Source: Metellina segmentata (lineage: Eukaryota > Arthropoda > Arachnida > Araneae > Tetragnathidae). From it: a stretch of 64,000 nt of DNA. How positions within the stretch are numbered: the stretch's first letter is position 1; each line of letters begins with the position of its first letter. The notes beneath the pieces are model-generated. The model did not search any database. It saw nothing but the letters and a program-made list of their open reading frames with translations, and was not told the origin of the DNA. Both the position numbers and the translations under genes were made by a program. The DNA lies in NCBI GenBank assembly GCA_947359465.1, contig OX375881.1, positions 32,529,742 through 32,593,741 of the forward strand. Reading direction: 5' to 3'. Positions 54,441 to 64,000 of the stretch are shown piece by piece.

Positions 54441-55070
54441 AACATTCCAGTATTAGACACTTTTTTGAAGTAATAGACAGGGTCTACATTTTTAGAAAAC
54501 TAGAGTAAAAGCATGCAAAACCAAAACGTTTGAACTAGATATTTTTTATCGAAGGCAAATAAATAAATAGGATATCAACACAGCATAGGTATACTTTTAT
54601 GTACTTAAATTATACAAATTATAATGCACAAAATTATAAGATATTCTCAAGGCAATATTTACTTGAACAGCAACCATGAATATTAAACAAACGCCATACT
54701 TTATGGATTGAACTACCATTATTATAAACCATAAATAACAACAGATAAACCACAGACTTAAATAAATTTGGCTGAAATGCTTTTATAATGCTTATGGTGA
54801 TTTATTAAACAATATTTGAAAAGAAAACACACTTTTATATAAAATGTTTATCTAACATCATCGATACTGCTTCCTCGTGAAATCCATTCTGCTTTATCTT
54901 CCAACGACGAAATTTCTCTTCGTTCGACGTTAGTCACACGTTAAAACCACGTTCGAATAGAACGATGTGTGTGTGATTTACACAAATATATTTTCCCTTT
55001 TAAATTCTATCTGTTGAACACTATTCAATATATTGTCTTTGGAAACTGGGAATCCAGCATTTGCTACTGA
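54441..55070. other. AT-rich sequence, nothing recognised
   Basis: No element ends or coding sequence. Confidence 0.4.
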
Positions 55071-55282
55071 TACTAATAACAAAATAATACCAATAATACT
55101 AATACCAATACAATACTAATAATAATACTACTACCAATACAATACTAATAATAATACTAATACCAATACAATACTAATAATAATACAAATACCAATACAA
55201 TACTAATAATAATACTAATACCAATACAATACTAATACTAATACTAATACCAATACAATACTAATAATAATACTAATACCAA
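55071..55282 (+). repeat. Minisatellite of AATACTAATACCAATACA-type units
   Basis: About six repeats of roughly 30 bp built from ATACTAATACCAATACAATA and CTAATAATA. Confidence 0.92.
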
Positions 55283-55861
55283 TAAGAAATTATTTGTTCT
55301 TCGCTAGCATTCTGTGTTGAAGTCGGCCCTTTTTCGGTGTACTGGAAGTTTTCCCTTAACTTTATACTTTAAATGTATTACTGATACACTGTGTTTTTTA
55401 GCAGGAGTTACTATTGGGAAAACATGATTGACCCAACTAATAGCATTCCACATATTTTCTGAGTATATTCCAGATTTTAAATGACTTAGGATCCAAGGGG
55501 CTTATCTAAACACAAACCCGTAAATAAATAGGTACATTATAATTTTTAATGTTTTACAAAATCCAATCAAGTGAATTATATACAGAACTGTACAAGGAGA
55601 AACCACAAAAAAAAAATTAATAATTTTTATCCATGAACCGGTATTAGACAGGCGGAAGCATTAAAAATAGACCCGTGTGTCGATTTCCTTGTTCCTTTCA
55701 TAAGAATTAAATAAAACTAACACAAATATTTTTCTTTATAAATTACGAAACCATTAAAGGCTTAGATTGAATGGAAATAAAAATAATGAAATGATTCAGT
55801 AGTAGAAATGGCTGTCTATTACCAGATTTATAGCTAAAATGTAGTTCCAGAAATAGACAGT
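55283..55861. other. AT-rich sequence, nothing recognised
   Basis: No element ends or coding sequence. Confidence 0.4.
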
Positions 55862-56075
55862 CATGTTTCGAGAACAACACATTGTTGGAAACTTAATTAA
55901 ACACAAGAAACAAATTTTTTTTATGTAAGAAATGACAAAGTGCTGTTTAATGAATTACAAATACTCATGTTTCGAGAACAACAGGTTGTTGGAAACTTAA
56001 TTAAACACAAGAAACAAATATGTACATTTTTTTTGTAAGAAATAACAAAGTGCGCGTTTAATGAATTAAAAATAT
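55862..56075 (+). repeat. Tandem duplication of a ~105-bp unit
   Basis: TCATGTTTCGAGAACAACAC at 55862 and TCATGTTTCGAGAACAACAG at 55966 start two near-identical units containing TTGGAAACTTAATTAAACAC, AAGAAACAAAT and TAATGAATTA.AAATA.TC. Confidence 0.9.
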
Positions 56076-57314
56076 TCTAAATTGTGAATACAATTTTGAA
56101 CTTGCCTCCCATAAGAAAGTGACAAGGAAATCAGGAAATCTTACTTTGAAAAACCAAAACCTTAGCCCCATGAAGAAGCCATGAAGAAGCCATCTCATTG
56201 CATGATGAAAATCAACTGCATTATGACATGATGTCACCTTAGTTTGTATACTCTCTAGAAAGCGTATAAATCTTATTTTTGTTTATGAATTGAAAAGTGT
56301 CTATTGGTAGTACAGTGTCTACAACCGTTACATTGATAAGGATCGTATCAGAACCATCTGCAATTCGCAGGTTGCTATGGTAACAGGCTAACCAACTGAT
56401 GTACTGCGGACCCCAAACCCCTGTTTTGTAGAGGAAATGCTGCAGGTTCCAGAACGGATATAGTCGGGCGCATCGCTCTTGAGGTTAAAACTACGTGGAT
56501 AAATAATCTGAAAACAAAATAATTACAAACTGTTATAAATGATAGAGATACAAGAAATACAGCAGAAAATAAGTAGTATTTTTACTTGACCTTTAAACTT
56601 CTGGAGATGAAATTTAATTTTTGATATGAAATTCGTACTACAAAATGCACGTTCCTTGCGAAGTCGTTTTCAGAAAACATTTTTTTTTGTTCTTTTTCAA
56701 TGGAAGCTTTTAGTATCTGAAAGTATTAAAAATAATAAAAAAAGTCATAATCATATCAAAGCTTTAAAAATTATGTTTAACGCTAATTCTTACAAACGAA
56801 AGTATACCTAAATATAATCAATAAACTCTAATTAATTGTCCAAATTCTGAAGCAGCAAATACATTTTACTGAAATCTCTAACAAGTAAAGTACATTTCTT
56901 AAATCCTCTCTTTAAAAATCTAATTGATATTATTTTGAATAGACACGCTGTTATGATAAATATATAATCCATTATTCATCATTAAAATGGTAACACTTCT
57001 AACATTATACGATTTGACTTTTAATACAAGAATACTAGAAACTTACAACGATTGCACTTTTCAATTAATTATTTTAACACTTACTAATCCTGTTTATAAT
57101 TATAATTATAATCATTAATGCTACAATTTGGAGACAATGTTAATTATTTTCACTATGTTGGTAATTACTAGCTTTAAAAGTATTATAAATTTATCTCTCA
57201 ATTATTAACAAACTTCATAATGTTGAATCAATATATATTTTAAGTAATTCATGTAGAAACATCCACTAACATGATAAAATAAAATAGCTAACTCAAAAGC
57301 GCATATTTTGGATA
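56076..57314. other. AT-rich sequence, nothing recognised
   Basis: A small direct repeat CATGAAGAAGCC (56170) is the only structure seen. No domain or element end. Confidence 0.4.
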
Positions 57315-57400
57315 GGTTGGTATTTTAATTAATTTAGTACTGAAGTAACACAGCGGGATATTAATGACGGATCGGGATCAATTTCCCAAGGAAAAGATCC
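57315..57400 (-). repeat. SINE tail fragment, minus orientation
   Basis: GGTATTTTAATTAATTTAGT, AGTAACACAGCGGGATATTA and ACGGATCGGGATCAATTTCC followed by AAGGAAAAGATCC match the SINE tail half with heavy divergence. Confidence 0.55.
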
Positions 57401-57839
57401 TCACATTTTTTGGGAAACTACCAATTATAACACATGCAAAATAATTACGTATAATTATTAGGCTTAAAAAACTCACTCGCAAATTATTTAATTGGTGTGA
57501 ATCATATTTAATTATCGTGTTTCAAAGCAATGAGAATAAGCTACTTCGTCTTAAGATGTAGGTTTTAGGTTGCATGCCTCTGATTTAACACATTAGAAAC
57601 AAGATGTTTAGATAAATGTTTACATCCTTTCTTGATTACTGTATTGCAATATGCTGCAATAATACAAGGGAGGTTTTAAACAGATGGTAAAGTTTGATGA
57701 TAATTATACGAGTATTTGAAATCTAGATGAATCTCTTGGTTCTGTTACTTGTTTTCCAAGCGTATTTATGAGTAAAGATGAATAAAGCATTTTTTTGTTA
57801 GAAATCTTTGGTAAGAAAAACACCCCGACGTTCAATTAA
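57401..57839. other. AT-rich sequence, nothing recognised
   Basis: No element ends or coding sequence. Confidence 0.4.
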
Positions 57840-58020
57840 ATACCATACTATACCCCCAGCTCGCCAAACCCCGGCGATTGTTACGCAATCCCATTTAGTT
57901 TGCTTCGTAAACAACACTTCTTTCGCAGAGTTTTTAATCCTCTGCGACGGCGAAACTATCTTAATAAGTCGTACATTCCTGATTGGACTTTCCGGGCCAT
58001 GACGTCATTGCGAGTTTTCC
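57840..58020 (+). repeat. Hairpin-rich repeat family copy
   Basis: CCCCCAGCTCGCCAAACCCC, GGCGATTGTTACGCAATCCC and ATTTAGTTTGCTTCGTAAAC precede TTCCTGATTGGACTTTCCGG and CATGACGTCATTGCGAG. Its right half is the reverse complement of 42160-42225, and its left half matches the blocks near 0.2 and 0.7 kb, so it links the two halves of the family. Confidence 0.6.
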
Positions 58021-58439
58021 CAAGGCCGTTTCATGTTTCATCTTCACGATAAATAATTTGTATACTATCGCGAAATTATACATTTCATAGCATCGAATTT
58101 AAATATCAATCAATTTTACAAAGAATCGTACCATCAGAAAGAGTACATTCTAAACTTTTAAGAGGTATTTTCAAATTTTAAAAGTAATAGTATTAAACTA
58201 TAGATAGAATAGTTTTATTTTTGTATCGCAAATTACGATCTAAAAAATACGAAATTTGTACGACCAACTGTTAATCGAATCGAATTTATTTCTTAACTAA
58301 TTTCAAAATTTATTGTACTTTAAGAAAAAGTAACACTCTCTGATTATAACAAGTGTTAATACCACAGCATGAATGCAAAGAAAATCCTTATGCTATCCGA
58401 GGTAAGTTATGTCTAGCATTCATCGAATGACGCTTTATT
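58021..58439. other. AT-rich sequence, nothing recognised
   Basis: No element ends or coding sequence. Confidence 0.4.
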
Positions 58440-58800
58440 CGCCTCAAATTTCATAGATGGTGTAATCGACGGCTTACTAAAATACCCCAGACATGCTTAA
58501 TCAAGGGAGACCGATCTGGTTAATCTCTCTGGCCATGGAAAGATTTCGATTAGCTACTAATCTTAGCTGACCGGACGTTATTGTGCCGATCAATAGCCCT
58601 TGGTCACGTGAAATGAAAGACAATAAGTTATAGGATCTTCTGGAGGTATCGCTATGTGGTCAAAGTACTTCTAGAAGGGACAGTGTACTATACTACCTGC
58701 TCCCCACAGCATTACACTGGGATTTACAGCGTTGTGCCTCTACAGTAAACTGGAATATCGTCATACATCGCTACCCAGGAAGGGCTTTAAAGCTTAATAA
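58440..58800 (-). pseudogene. Heavily decayed Tc1-like transposase fragment
   Basis: On the minus strand, with frame changes, the sequence reads PSVMLWGAG near 58700-58720, then WPE and RSPLIKHVWGILVSRRLH near 58470-58530, resembling the GVMVWGA and SPIEHVWDMLGRRL blocks of Tc1-like transposases in correct order and roughly correct spacing. The intervening catalytic region has stops and cannot be read. No inverted repeats were found. Much weaker than the other transposase calls. Confidence 0.5.
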
Positions 58801-59324
58801 TATATTACCTAACAGTTGCAGTTCTATAACAAGTGATCTTGGTATGATAGTGTGATAGTTTCTGTATCACTTCAGATACAGCTAAGTTTCGCTACGACCG
58901 AGCACTGATTTCGAGAGATTTCGATTCTCTTTGGCTAATATCAATCAGATGTACTCGTGAGTTTGCTCATACAAAGTATATTTTTGAGGATGTAGCTCAT
59001 AAACTTGTCTAAATTCATAACGCTTTAATTTTCAAGCCATTAAAAGTTTTACACAATTATTCTAAATTCTTACAGCGCATTGTGCTTTTGTATTTATCAA
59101 CAATATATATTTTTGACTGTAAAGTTATATACTCTCAGATAACAACACAAGCGTCTCTAGATGTAACTCCTTGTTTATTATTTTAATTTGCGGAGTAATA
59201 GTAATTAATGAGAGTCCAAAGAAACATCCTCCTGGTATGGCTTCACTATCCACGGATATTTCGCAAAACAAAACACTTAAAATAAGAAGAAAATTTATAA
59301 ATCTCACTGCTAAAAACGGTAGTT
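58801..59324. other. AT-rich sequence, nothing recognised
   Basis: The minus-strand frame 59125-59352 has no recognisable family; its right end runs into a SINE fragment. Confidence 0.4.
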
Positions 59325-59402
59325 GAATTAACGACGCACAAAGGCAACACAAAAGTTATTTGCTAACGTCCGCGATCAATCCCGAATGGAAAAATTGTAA
59401 CG
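59325..59402 (-). repeat. SINE tail fragment, minus orientation
   Basis: AATTAACGACGCACAAAGGC, AACACAAAAG and TGCTAACGTCCGCGATCAAT followed by CCCGAATGGAAAAA match the tail side of the family. Confidence 0.55.
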
Positions 59403-60097
59403 AGAAAAGTAAATTGAATTTTTTAATTCCATTTAGAATTATTAATTCTGATGTCAACTGTTTTAATTTTATTCTATACCTTTGAAGAAAAAGGGTCAAT
59501 TTCCATTTTTCAACTTTTTAGTATTAACTTATTTTCAACCATGCCATATTTTTATTTTTAGAGCAGCGTATACAAAAAATATTTTCATGTTTTATTACAT
59601 TCAAAATATAATGACAGGAGGAAATTGGTACTTTATTTACTATAACTTTCATTGCCATGGAAGTATTAGAGGGCATACCTCAATATCAGCAATTCCGACA
59701 TAGGCAATTTTTCTATCAATATACAAAATTTATACTATCACATCCACGTTTTCGTTTTTGTAGGAATACGTTTACCATTTCAACGATTTCATCATAAATA
59801 CCATTGATTGTATTATCGCTTGCTTACATCTATATCATGGTTTGATAAGTATTTATTTTGCCCGACCAAAATTTTCCATGGAAGTATTTAAATATTCCTT
59901 TTAATTTAACTATGATATTAGATAAAACGTCACCTACGTTTTCACACATTTGACTTTTAAATATTAGGATAATTTAGTGCAAATTATTTTATAGAATGAA
60001 TATGTCAATAAACGTGTTTTGTATCTACAAATATCTCTTGCCTTTTCTACTATTTTACAATAAATGCCATCGTTTGTATTACTCGAATCCTTACATC
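59403..60097. other. AT-rich sequence, nothing recognised
   Basis: Words such as TTCATAGAATAAAT.CCATTG and TTACATCTA recur loosely near 59780-59830 and 60060-60100, but no clear element. Confidence 0.35.
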
Positions 60098-60100
60098 TTA

Positions 60101-60274
60101 GGCCACTTTCACTTGAGGCGTTTCAACGCGCGTATGGTGAGGCCAGCAAAGACCCTCCATTAAATGATGTTTTTTTTTACTCCGATAATTCAAGTTTATA
60201 TCTGTGACCTTGAAAAGCGTGACCTCGCTAGCGTCGCTAAACAAGCGTTTTACGCGCCTCCTGTGAACGGGGCC
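60101..60274. mobile_element. Harbinger-type MITE, 174 bp
   Basis: Starts GGCCACTTTCACTTGAGGCG and ends, complemented, GGCCCCGTTCACAGGAGGCG, inverted repeats of about 20 bp followed by ACGCGC/GCGCGT words. TTA flanks it on both sides (60098-60100 and 60275-60277), the target used by PIF/Harbinger elements. Confidence 0.75.
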
Positions 60275-60277
60275 TTA

Positions 60278-61540
60278 GGGCACCTTCACACGAAGGAGAT
60301 CGATCTCTCAAACCGGTCGCCTGAGATTGTCACCAGAAAAGGTTTACAGATTCATTAACTGCGTACAAATGATACAAGCGTAAAGAGAAGCAAAACAAAA
60401 AGTTTTGACTTGCATTGTTTAGTTCTTTGTTTTATAAAATCGTTATCGTTAAAGATAGATTGAAAATTTCAACAAAATTGAAATCTGCGGTAAATTTTAC
60501 ATTAAATCGATACCTTAATTGTGATTTCCATTAGGCAAATAATATTTCCAATTGTAACTTTTATATTTTCGCAATACGAATTTAGCCACATTTGACGAAA
60601 ATACTAATTAAGAACACAAAAAGGGCTATTTATCTAGATTTACAGTAAATATATAACTTGGATAGAGTACTTAGTAGCCTTAATTTACTACTTTATATAA
60701 TTATCAACTAAAAATAGGATGAATATTTAATTGTTTAAGACGTTTTGAAGAGCTTACAACAAATGGGAAAGTAGGTAAATTTATTTCCGAAATGACAAAT
60801 GACCTACAACGGTCCGTTTAAGTTTGCATGCGTGGCAAATGTCTTTAAAATATAGATATTAAAAATAACTTCAAATTGAATGTTTAAATTTAGTTTTATT
60901 TTAAAGATATTTGCCACGCATGAAAATTTAAACGGACCGTTGTCGGTATTTGTGATTTCAGAAATAAAATTACCTACTATTCCCTTTGTTGGAATCTCTT
61001 CAAAACATCAAATACAATTAAATATAAAACTTATTTTTAATTTATATTTATATATAGCAGTAAAATAAGGCAACTAAGTACTGCATTTAAGTTATATCTT
61101 TTCTATAAATCGAGATAAAAATTCCTTTTCGTGTTCGTAATTAATATCTTTGTCAAATGCGGCTAAATTCGTATTGCGAAAGTTAAAAAATTACAAAAGA
61201 AAAATTATTTATATAAAGAAAATCACATTTCAGGTAACGATCTGATGTAAAATGTTCCGCAGATTTCAAATCCGTTGAAATTGTTGCTCTATCTTTAACG
61301 ATAGCGAAGATATAAACTTGTACTAGAGTCTCAAAAAGCCCTTTAGTTTTGTTTCTCGAATAAAATAAACCACGTTTAGAAAAAGTCGCCGCCGACAGAA
61401 CTTCCTCTGTGACTATTTTGTCGTCTTTCTGACCGATCTCCTACGAGTCTTCTCGTAAGAAATGCTCCTATGGTTTCTATGTAAGTTCCGTCGCTTTGAT
61501 ACCGGTATGAAAGATAGATCTCCTTCGTGTGAAAGGACCC
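60278..61540. mobile_element. Harbinger-type foldback element, 1263 bp
   Basis: Ends GGGCACCTTCACACGAAGGA and, complemented, GGGTCCTTTCACACGAAGGA, each followed by GAT and a TCTCTCA/TCTTTCA segment and ACCGGT. TTA lies at both borders (60275-60277, 61541-61543). Nearly the whole element is two inverted arms of about 0.58 kb meeting near 60865; the best-conserved arm segment is CAACGGTCCGTTTAA with GCATGCGTGGCAAAT and its complement. No transposase. Confidence 0.82.
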
Positions 61541-61543
61541 TTA

Positions 61544-61745
61544 GTGAGTCCCTAGACGATTAACATTAGTGTCAATGAGGCTCATTGAAGCAACCAATTG
61601 ATCATGTTGGAGAAGATTGACATGAATGTCAATCGATTGACGCACATTGATATAAATTTTGATTGATGGACATTGACGGGCGCCACTGACGGTGCCGATT
61701 GATCGTTTAAAATACGCAATTGTCAATCGTTCGGGCAGTAGGGCA
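61544..61745 (+). repeat. Cluster of TTGACATTGAT-like words
   Basis: Variants of ATTGACATGAATGTCAATCG, TTGATTGATGGACATTGACG and GATTGATCG recur irregularly in both orientations. This resembles sub-terminal repeats of a decayed element, but the ends are unclear. Confidence 0.4.
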
Positions 61746-61795
61746 TTTTTATTCTCTAATCCAAGTGTCTATCTTCGTGAGTAAAGTAAGAGTAA

Positions 61796-61925
61796 AAATT
61801 TCAACGGATTTGAAATTTCACTCCAGACAGATACCTTAAATGGAAAATTCTGTTAATAAATAAGTTTTCAATTGAAACTTTATATTTTTGCAATACGAAA
61901 TTAAGTAATACGAATATGTTGAAGT
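61796..61925 (+). repeat. Third partial copy of the foldback arm
   Basis: AATTTCAACGGATTTGAAAT, GATACCTTAAATGGAAAATT, CAATTGAAACTTTATATTTT and TGCAATACGAAATTAAG correspond to arm sequence at about 60465-60595 in direct orientation. It lies outside the TTA-bounded element. Confidence 0.65.
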
Positions 61926-63696
61926 ACAACGTTGCATATAAATATACATTATTTTTTTAAGTTGGGACCAAGGAATAACAAAAATACTAATTTAGAAGAA
62001 AAATATTTAATAAACTTGAAGTTCTCTTTATACTTATTAATAAAAATATTTAAAAAAAATAATGAGTTACTAAAAAAATTATTTCGATGTTGATGGCTTC
62101 ATAAAATCTAACAAATTAGTCTGACGATAAACACAATGCCTTCTTTTTTTAAAGCAGAATTCTTTCTATAACGCGTTCTTCGTTGGATTCAATGTTTTCT
62201 AATTTTTAAACTCCTTTCAACTAGCTCATACTTTTGGTGATCTGCCCCGGCCCGTTTGAGTGTAGGTGATTTTTAAGTGATTCCCTGAAAATCAGTGGAT
62301 ACAAAGGGATCTGGGTTTCAAATATCTACTGTAATAAAGCGAACATAAATTTTTTAGTAAAATAAACGCAAGCTAATTGTAATTGAGGCAAGTCCCACGT
62401 GTAGGGATTGTGTCTGGGAACTGGAGTTTGTAAAGCTTTTAATTACTTTCTGTCGTGATTATCCTGAGTTATGGAAAGTTAAGTGAATATGTAACAAAAA
62501 CAAAAGAAGTTTTGCTAAGCAAAAAATTGTTAATGTCTTAAAACAATACAAATCACATTGTACTGAGGAAAAATAAAAACTGAAAATTAATATTATGCGT
62601 ACGATTCAGTATGTCGTAGAATGTTTATTAAAGTTAGTGAGTAAAGCGGCTTCTCAGTTTACACCACTCTTTGGACCAGCGTCTTTTCCTATTTTCTTTC
62701 TTTCGATTGCAAGCAACCAAAATCAAGGCCGAAATCTGATTTTGAAACCATTTTGGAAATCAAAAATAAAACACGTCACTTCGAAAACCACTGACCGAAT
62801 GAGATTGACAGTTTGATTGAAGCTATATATTGAAGCACCTATCAATTAAAACCGTCAATCACATTGACAATAAAATTAATCATCTAGGCAGCCTTAAGTC
62901 ATGATTTAATAGTCAAAACCTCATTACAACGGACTCACTTAGTAAAAATCACTAATAATAAATACGAAAGTTTACAGCCCTCATAAAAATGTTCATTCAA
63001 ATAATGTTAGTCATTGGCTTAAGAAGATTTCGGGTTACAGTAACCGAAGGTTCAATTGAAAAGACTTTCGAAACTTCAGGCCAAATCGATTATTTCAATC
63101 GCATTTTGTCAAAAACCTTAAGTGAATCCGAAGTTGTAGATTTATTTGTAAAAGAAAGTGAAGAATAAAGAATAAATGAAGATTACGAAGAAGACGAATG
63201 GTATAAGCACGAAGTTTTCTAAAGAAGCTAATGTTTGCTTAGAAGTTGTTCACCGTTTTTTGTTAGGCAGTTGAAAATTCATCTTCCTAGTTAAACAAGT
63301 TTGACCACATGAGAAATTTTCTAAAATAATGTCACGAAAACAAAATCGGTTACAGAACTATTGCAAGACATAAATTTCGTAATCAGGATACATATGTGTA
63401 ATCAAGAATTATCTGTGTAATTAATAATTATCTGTATAATCAAGAATTATATGTATAAACCTTGTGAAGAAAACCATTTATATGTCAATCAAGAATTGTA
63501 AAGTATTGGTAATCTAAATGCCCTCATACTTAATTTTATTGTTGAAATAATACTTTTTAACTAATATTTTTATACAAATGATTGATACCCCGAATTTTTT
63601 AATAATCCCGTGAAATTCGTATAACTTTCGTCCTAACTAAGGTTAAACCTATTTATTTCTTGTATGTAAGCAATTTTTCGTGAAGTTACGTATACA
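61926..63696. other. AT-rich sequence, nothing recognised
   Basis: Contains small repeats such as GTAATCAAGAATTATCTGTG near 63397-63440 (three short copies) and no convincing gene. The plus-strand frame at 62595-62816 has no recognisable domain. Confidence 0.4.
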
Positions 63697-63986
63697 GGTA
63701 TTTTAATTAACGTCTTTCTGGAGCAACGCAGTAGGTATATGGGATCACACCGAAGGGAAAGATTCGAGGACGACATCACGTTATTTTGAATCGAGGTGGA
63801 TGACGAGGTCAAACCTCATCCGGAACCCCACTCTCCAACTTCCACACCACGCCAACGTAAGTGCATTAGAGGCCACGCTAGATATAACACGCACCGACCC
63901 CCTTGTACACGATGGACTTTGGTTGGATGCGAACTCGTAACCATCCGGTTGATGATCCGTTAATCTGCCAACTAGGCTAGCTCAAG
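63697..63986 (-). repeat. tRNA-derived SINE, full length, best-preserved promoter
   Basis: Tail AGGTATTTTAATTAACGTCT at the left; the body has ACGACATCACGTTATTTTGA, TGGATGACGAGGTCAAACC and ACACCACGCCAACGTAAGTG. At the right, on the minus strand, TAGCCTAGTTGG (63969-63980) fits a Pol III A box and GAGTTCGCATCC (63925-63936) a B box at tRNA-like spacing. This copy shows most clearly that the family derives from a tRNA. Confidence 0.85.
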
Positions 63987-64000
63987 TTTCTCGAGAAAAG

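Noticed and set aside
63920..63990. A tRNA gene on the minus strand
   Set aside because: A and B boxes are present, but the acceptor stem and anticodon arm do not close, and the same sequence is dispersed in a dozen copies with a common tail, so it is the head of a SINE.

Overview
This is a eukaryotic, gene-poor, AT-rich window made almost entirely of transposable elements and their relics. No host protein-coding gene, rRNA or tRNA gene can be supported from the sequence; there are no operons, ribosome binding sites or other bacterial features. The element mix (several Tc1/mariner families, an I/Jockey-superfamily LINE with a C-terminal RNase H, a tRNA-derived SINE, hAT, Helitron, Harbinger-type and TTAA-target elements) fits an arthropod. 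The LINE 5' region, SINE and Tc1 proteins look to me most like orb-weaving spiders, but that is recognition from memory and not a database result.

Layout. 1-5.1 kb: hairpin-rich repeat fragments, an internally deleted Tc1 element, a TTAA-flanked element with inverted ends, and a SINE. 5.1-16.5 kb: a palindromic repeat family, a second copy of the same Tc1 family, short tandem arrays, a ~240-bp satellite-like array, a complete but dead Tc1 element, SINE copies, a decayed Helitron helicase and a long GATC/T-rich microsatellite. 16.5-19.4 kb: the best-resolved structure, a hAT-derived element with an 8-bp target duplication, built of two repeated units, one of which is split by a 1.85-kb Helitron while the other preserves the empty site. 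19.4-28 kb: SINEs, minisatellites, a mariner element broken by a 154-bp hAT-type MITE, and a ~190-bp tandem array. 28-40 kb: a mariner inserted in a TA microsatellite, a Tc1 relic, a nearly complete LINE on the minus strand (about 30.85-36.5 kb), unique sequence, and an internally deleted mariner. 39-46.6 kb: two copies of an element with long inverted ends, direct and inverted repeats, hairpin and palindrome repeat families, and a GC-richer block that could be a 5' exon next to a tandem array. 46.6-64 kb: long AT-rich featureless stretches, two related Tc1 elements with unusual catalytic spacing, AT minisatellites, SINEs, and a pair of Harbinger-type elements abutting at one shared TTA.

The elements do not work together as a system. 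Their nesting gives a relative insertion history: repeat duplication before Helitron insertion, mariner before hAT MITE, and one Harbinger-type element beside another. All transposases seen carry stops, frameshifts or deletions. The LINE and the Tc1 at 48.7-50.0 kb are the least damaged. Boundaries given as target duplications or terminal inverted repeats were read base by base; boundaries of SINE fragments and diverged tandem arrays are approximate.
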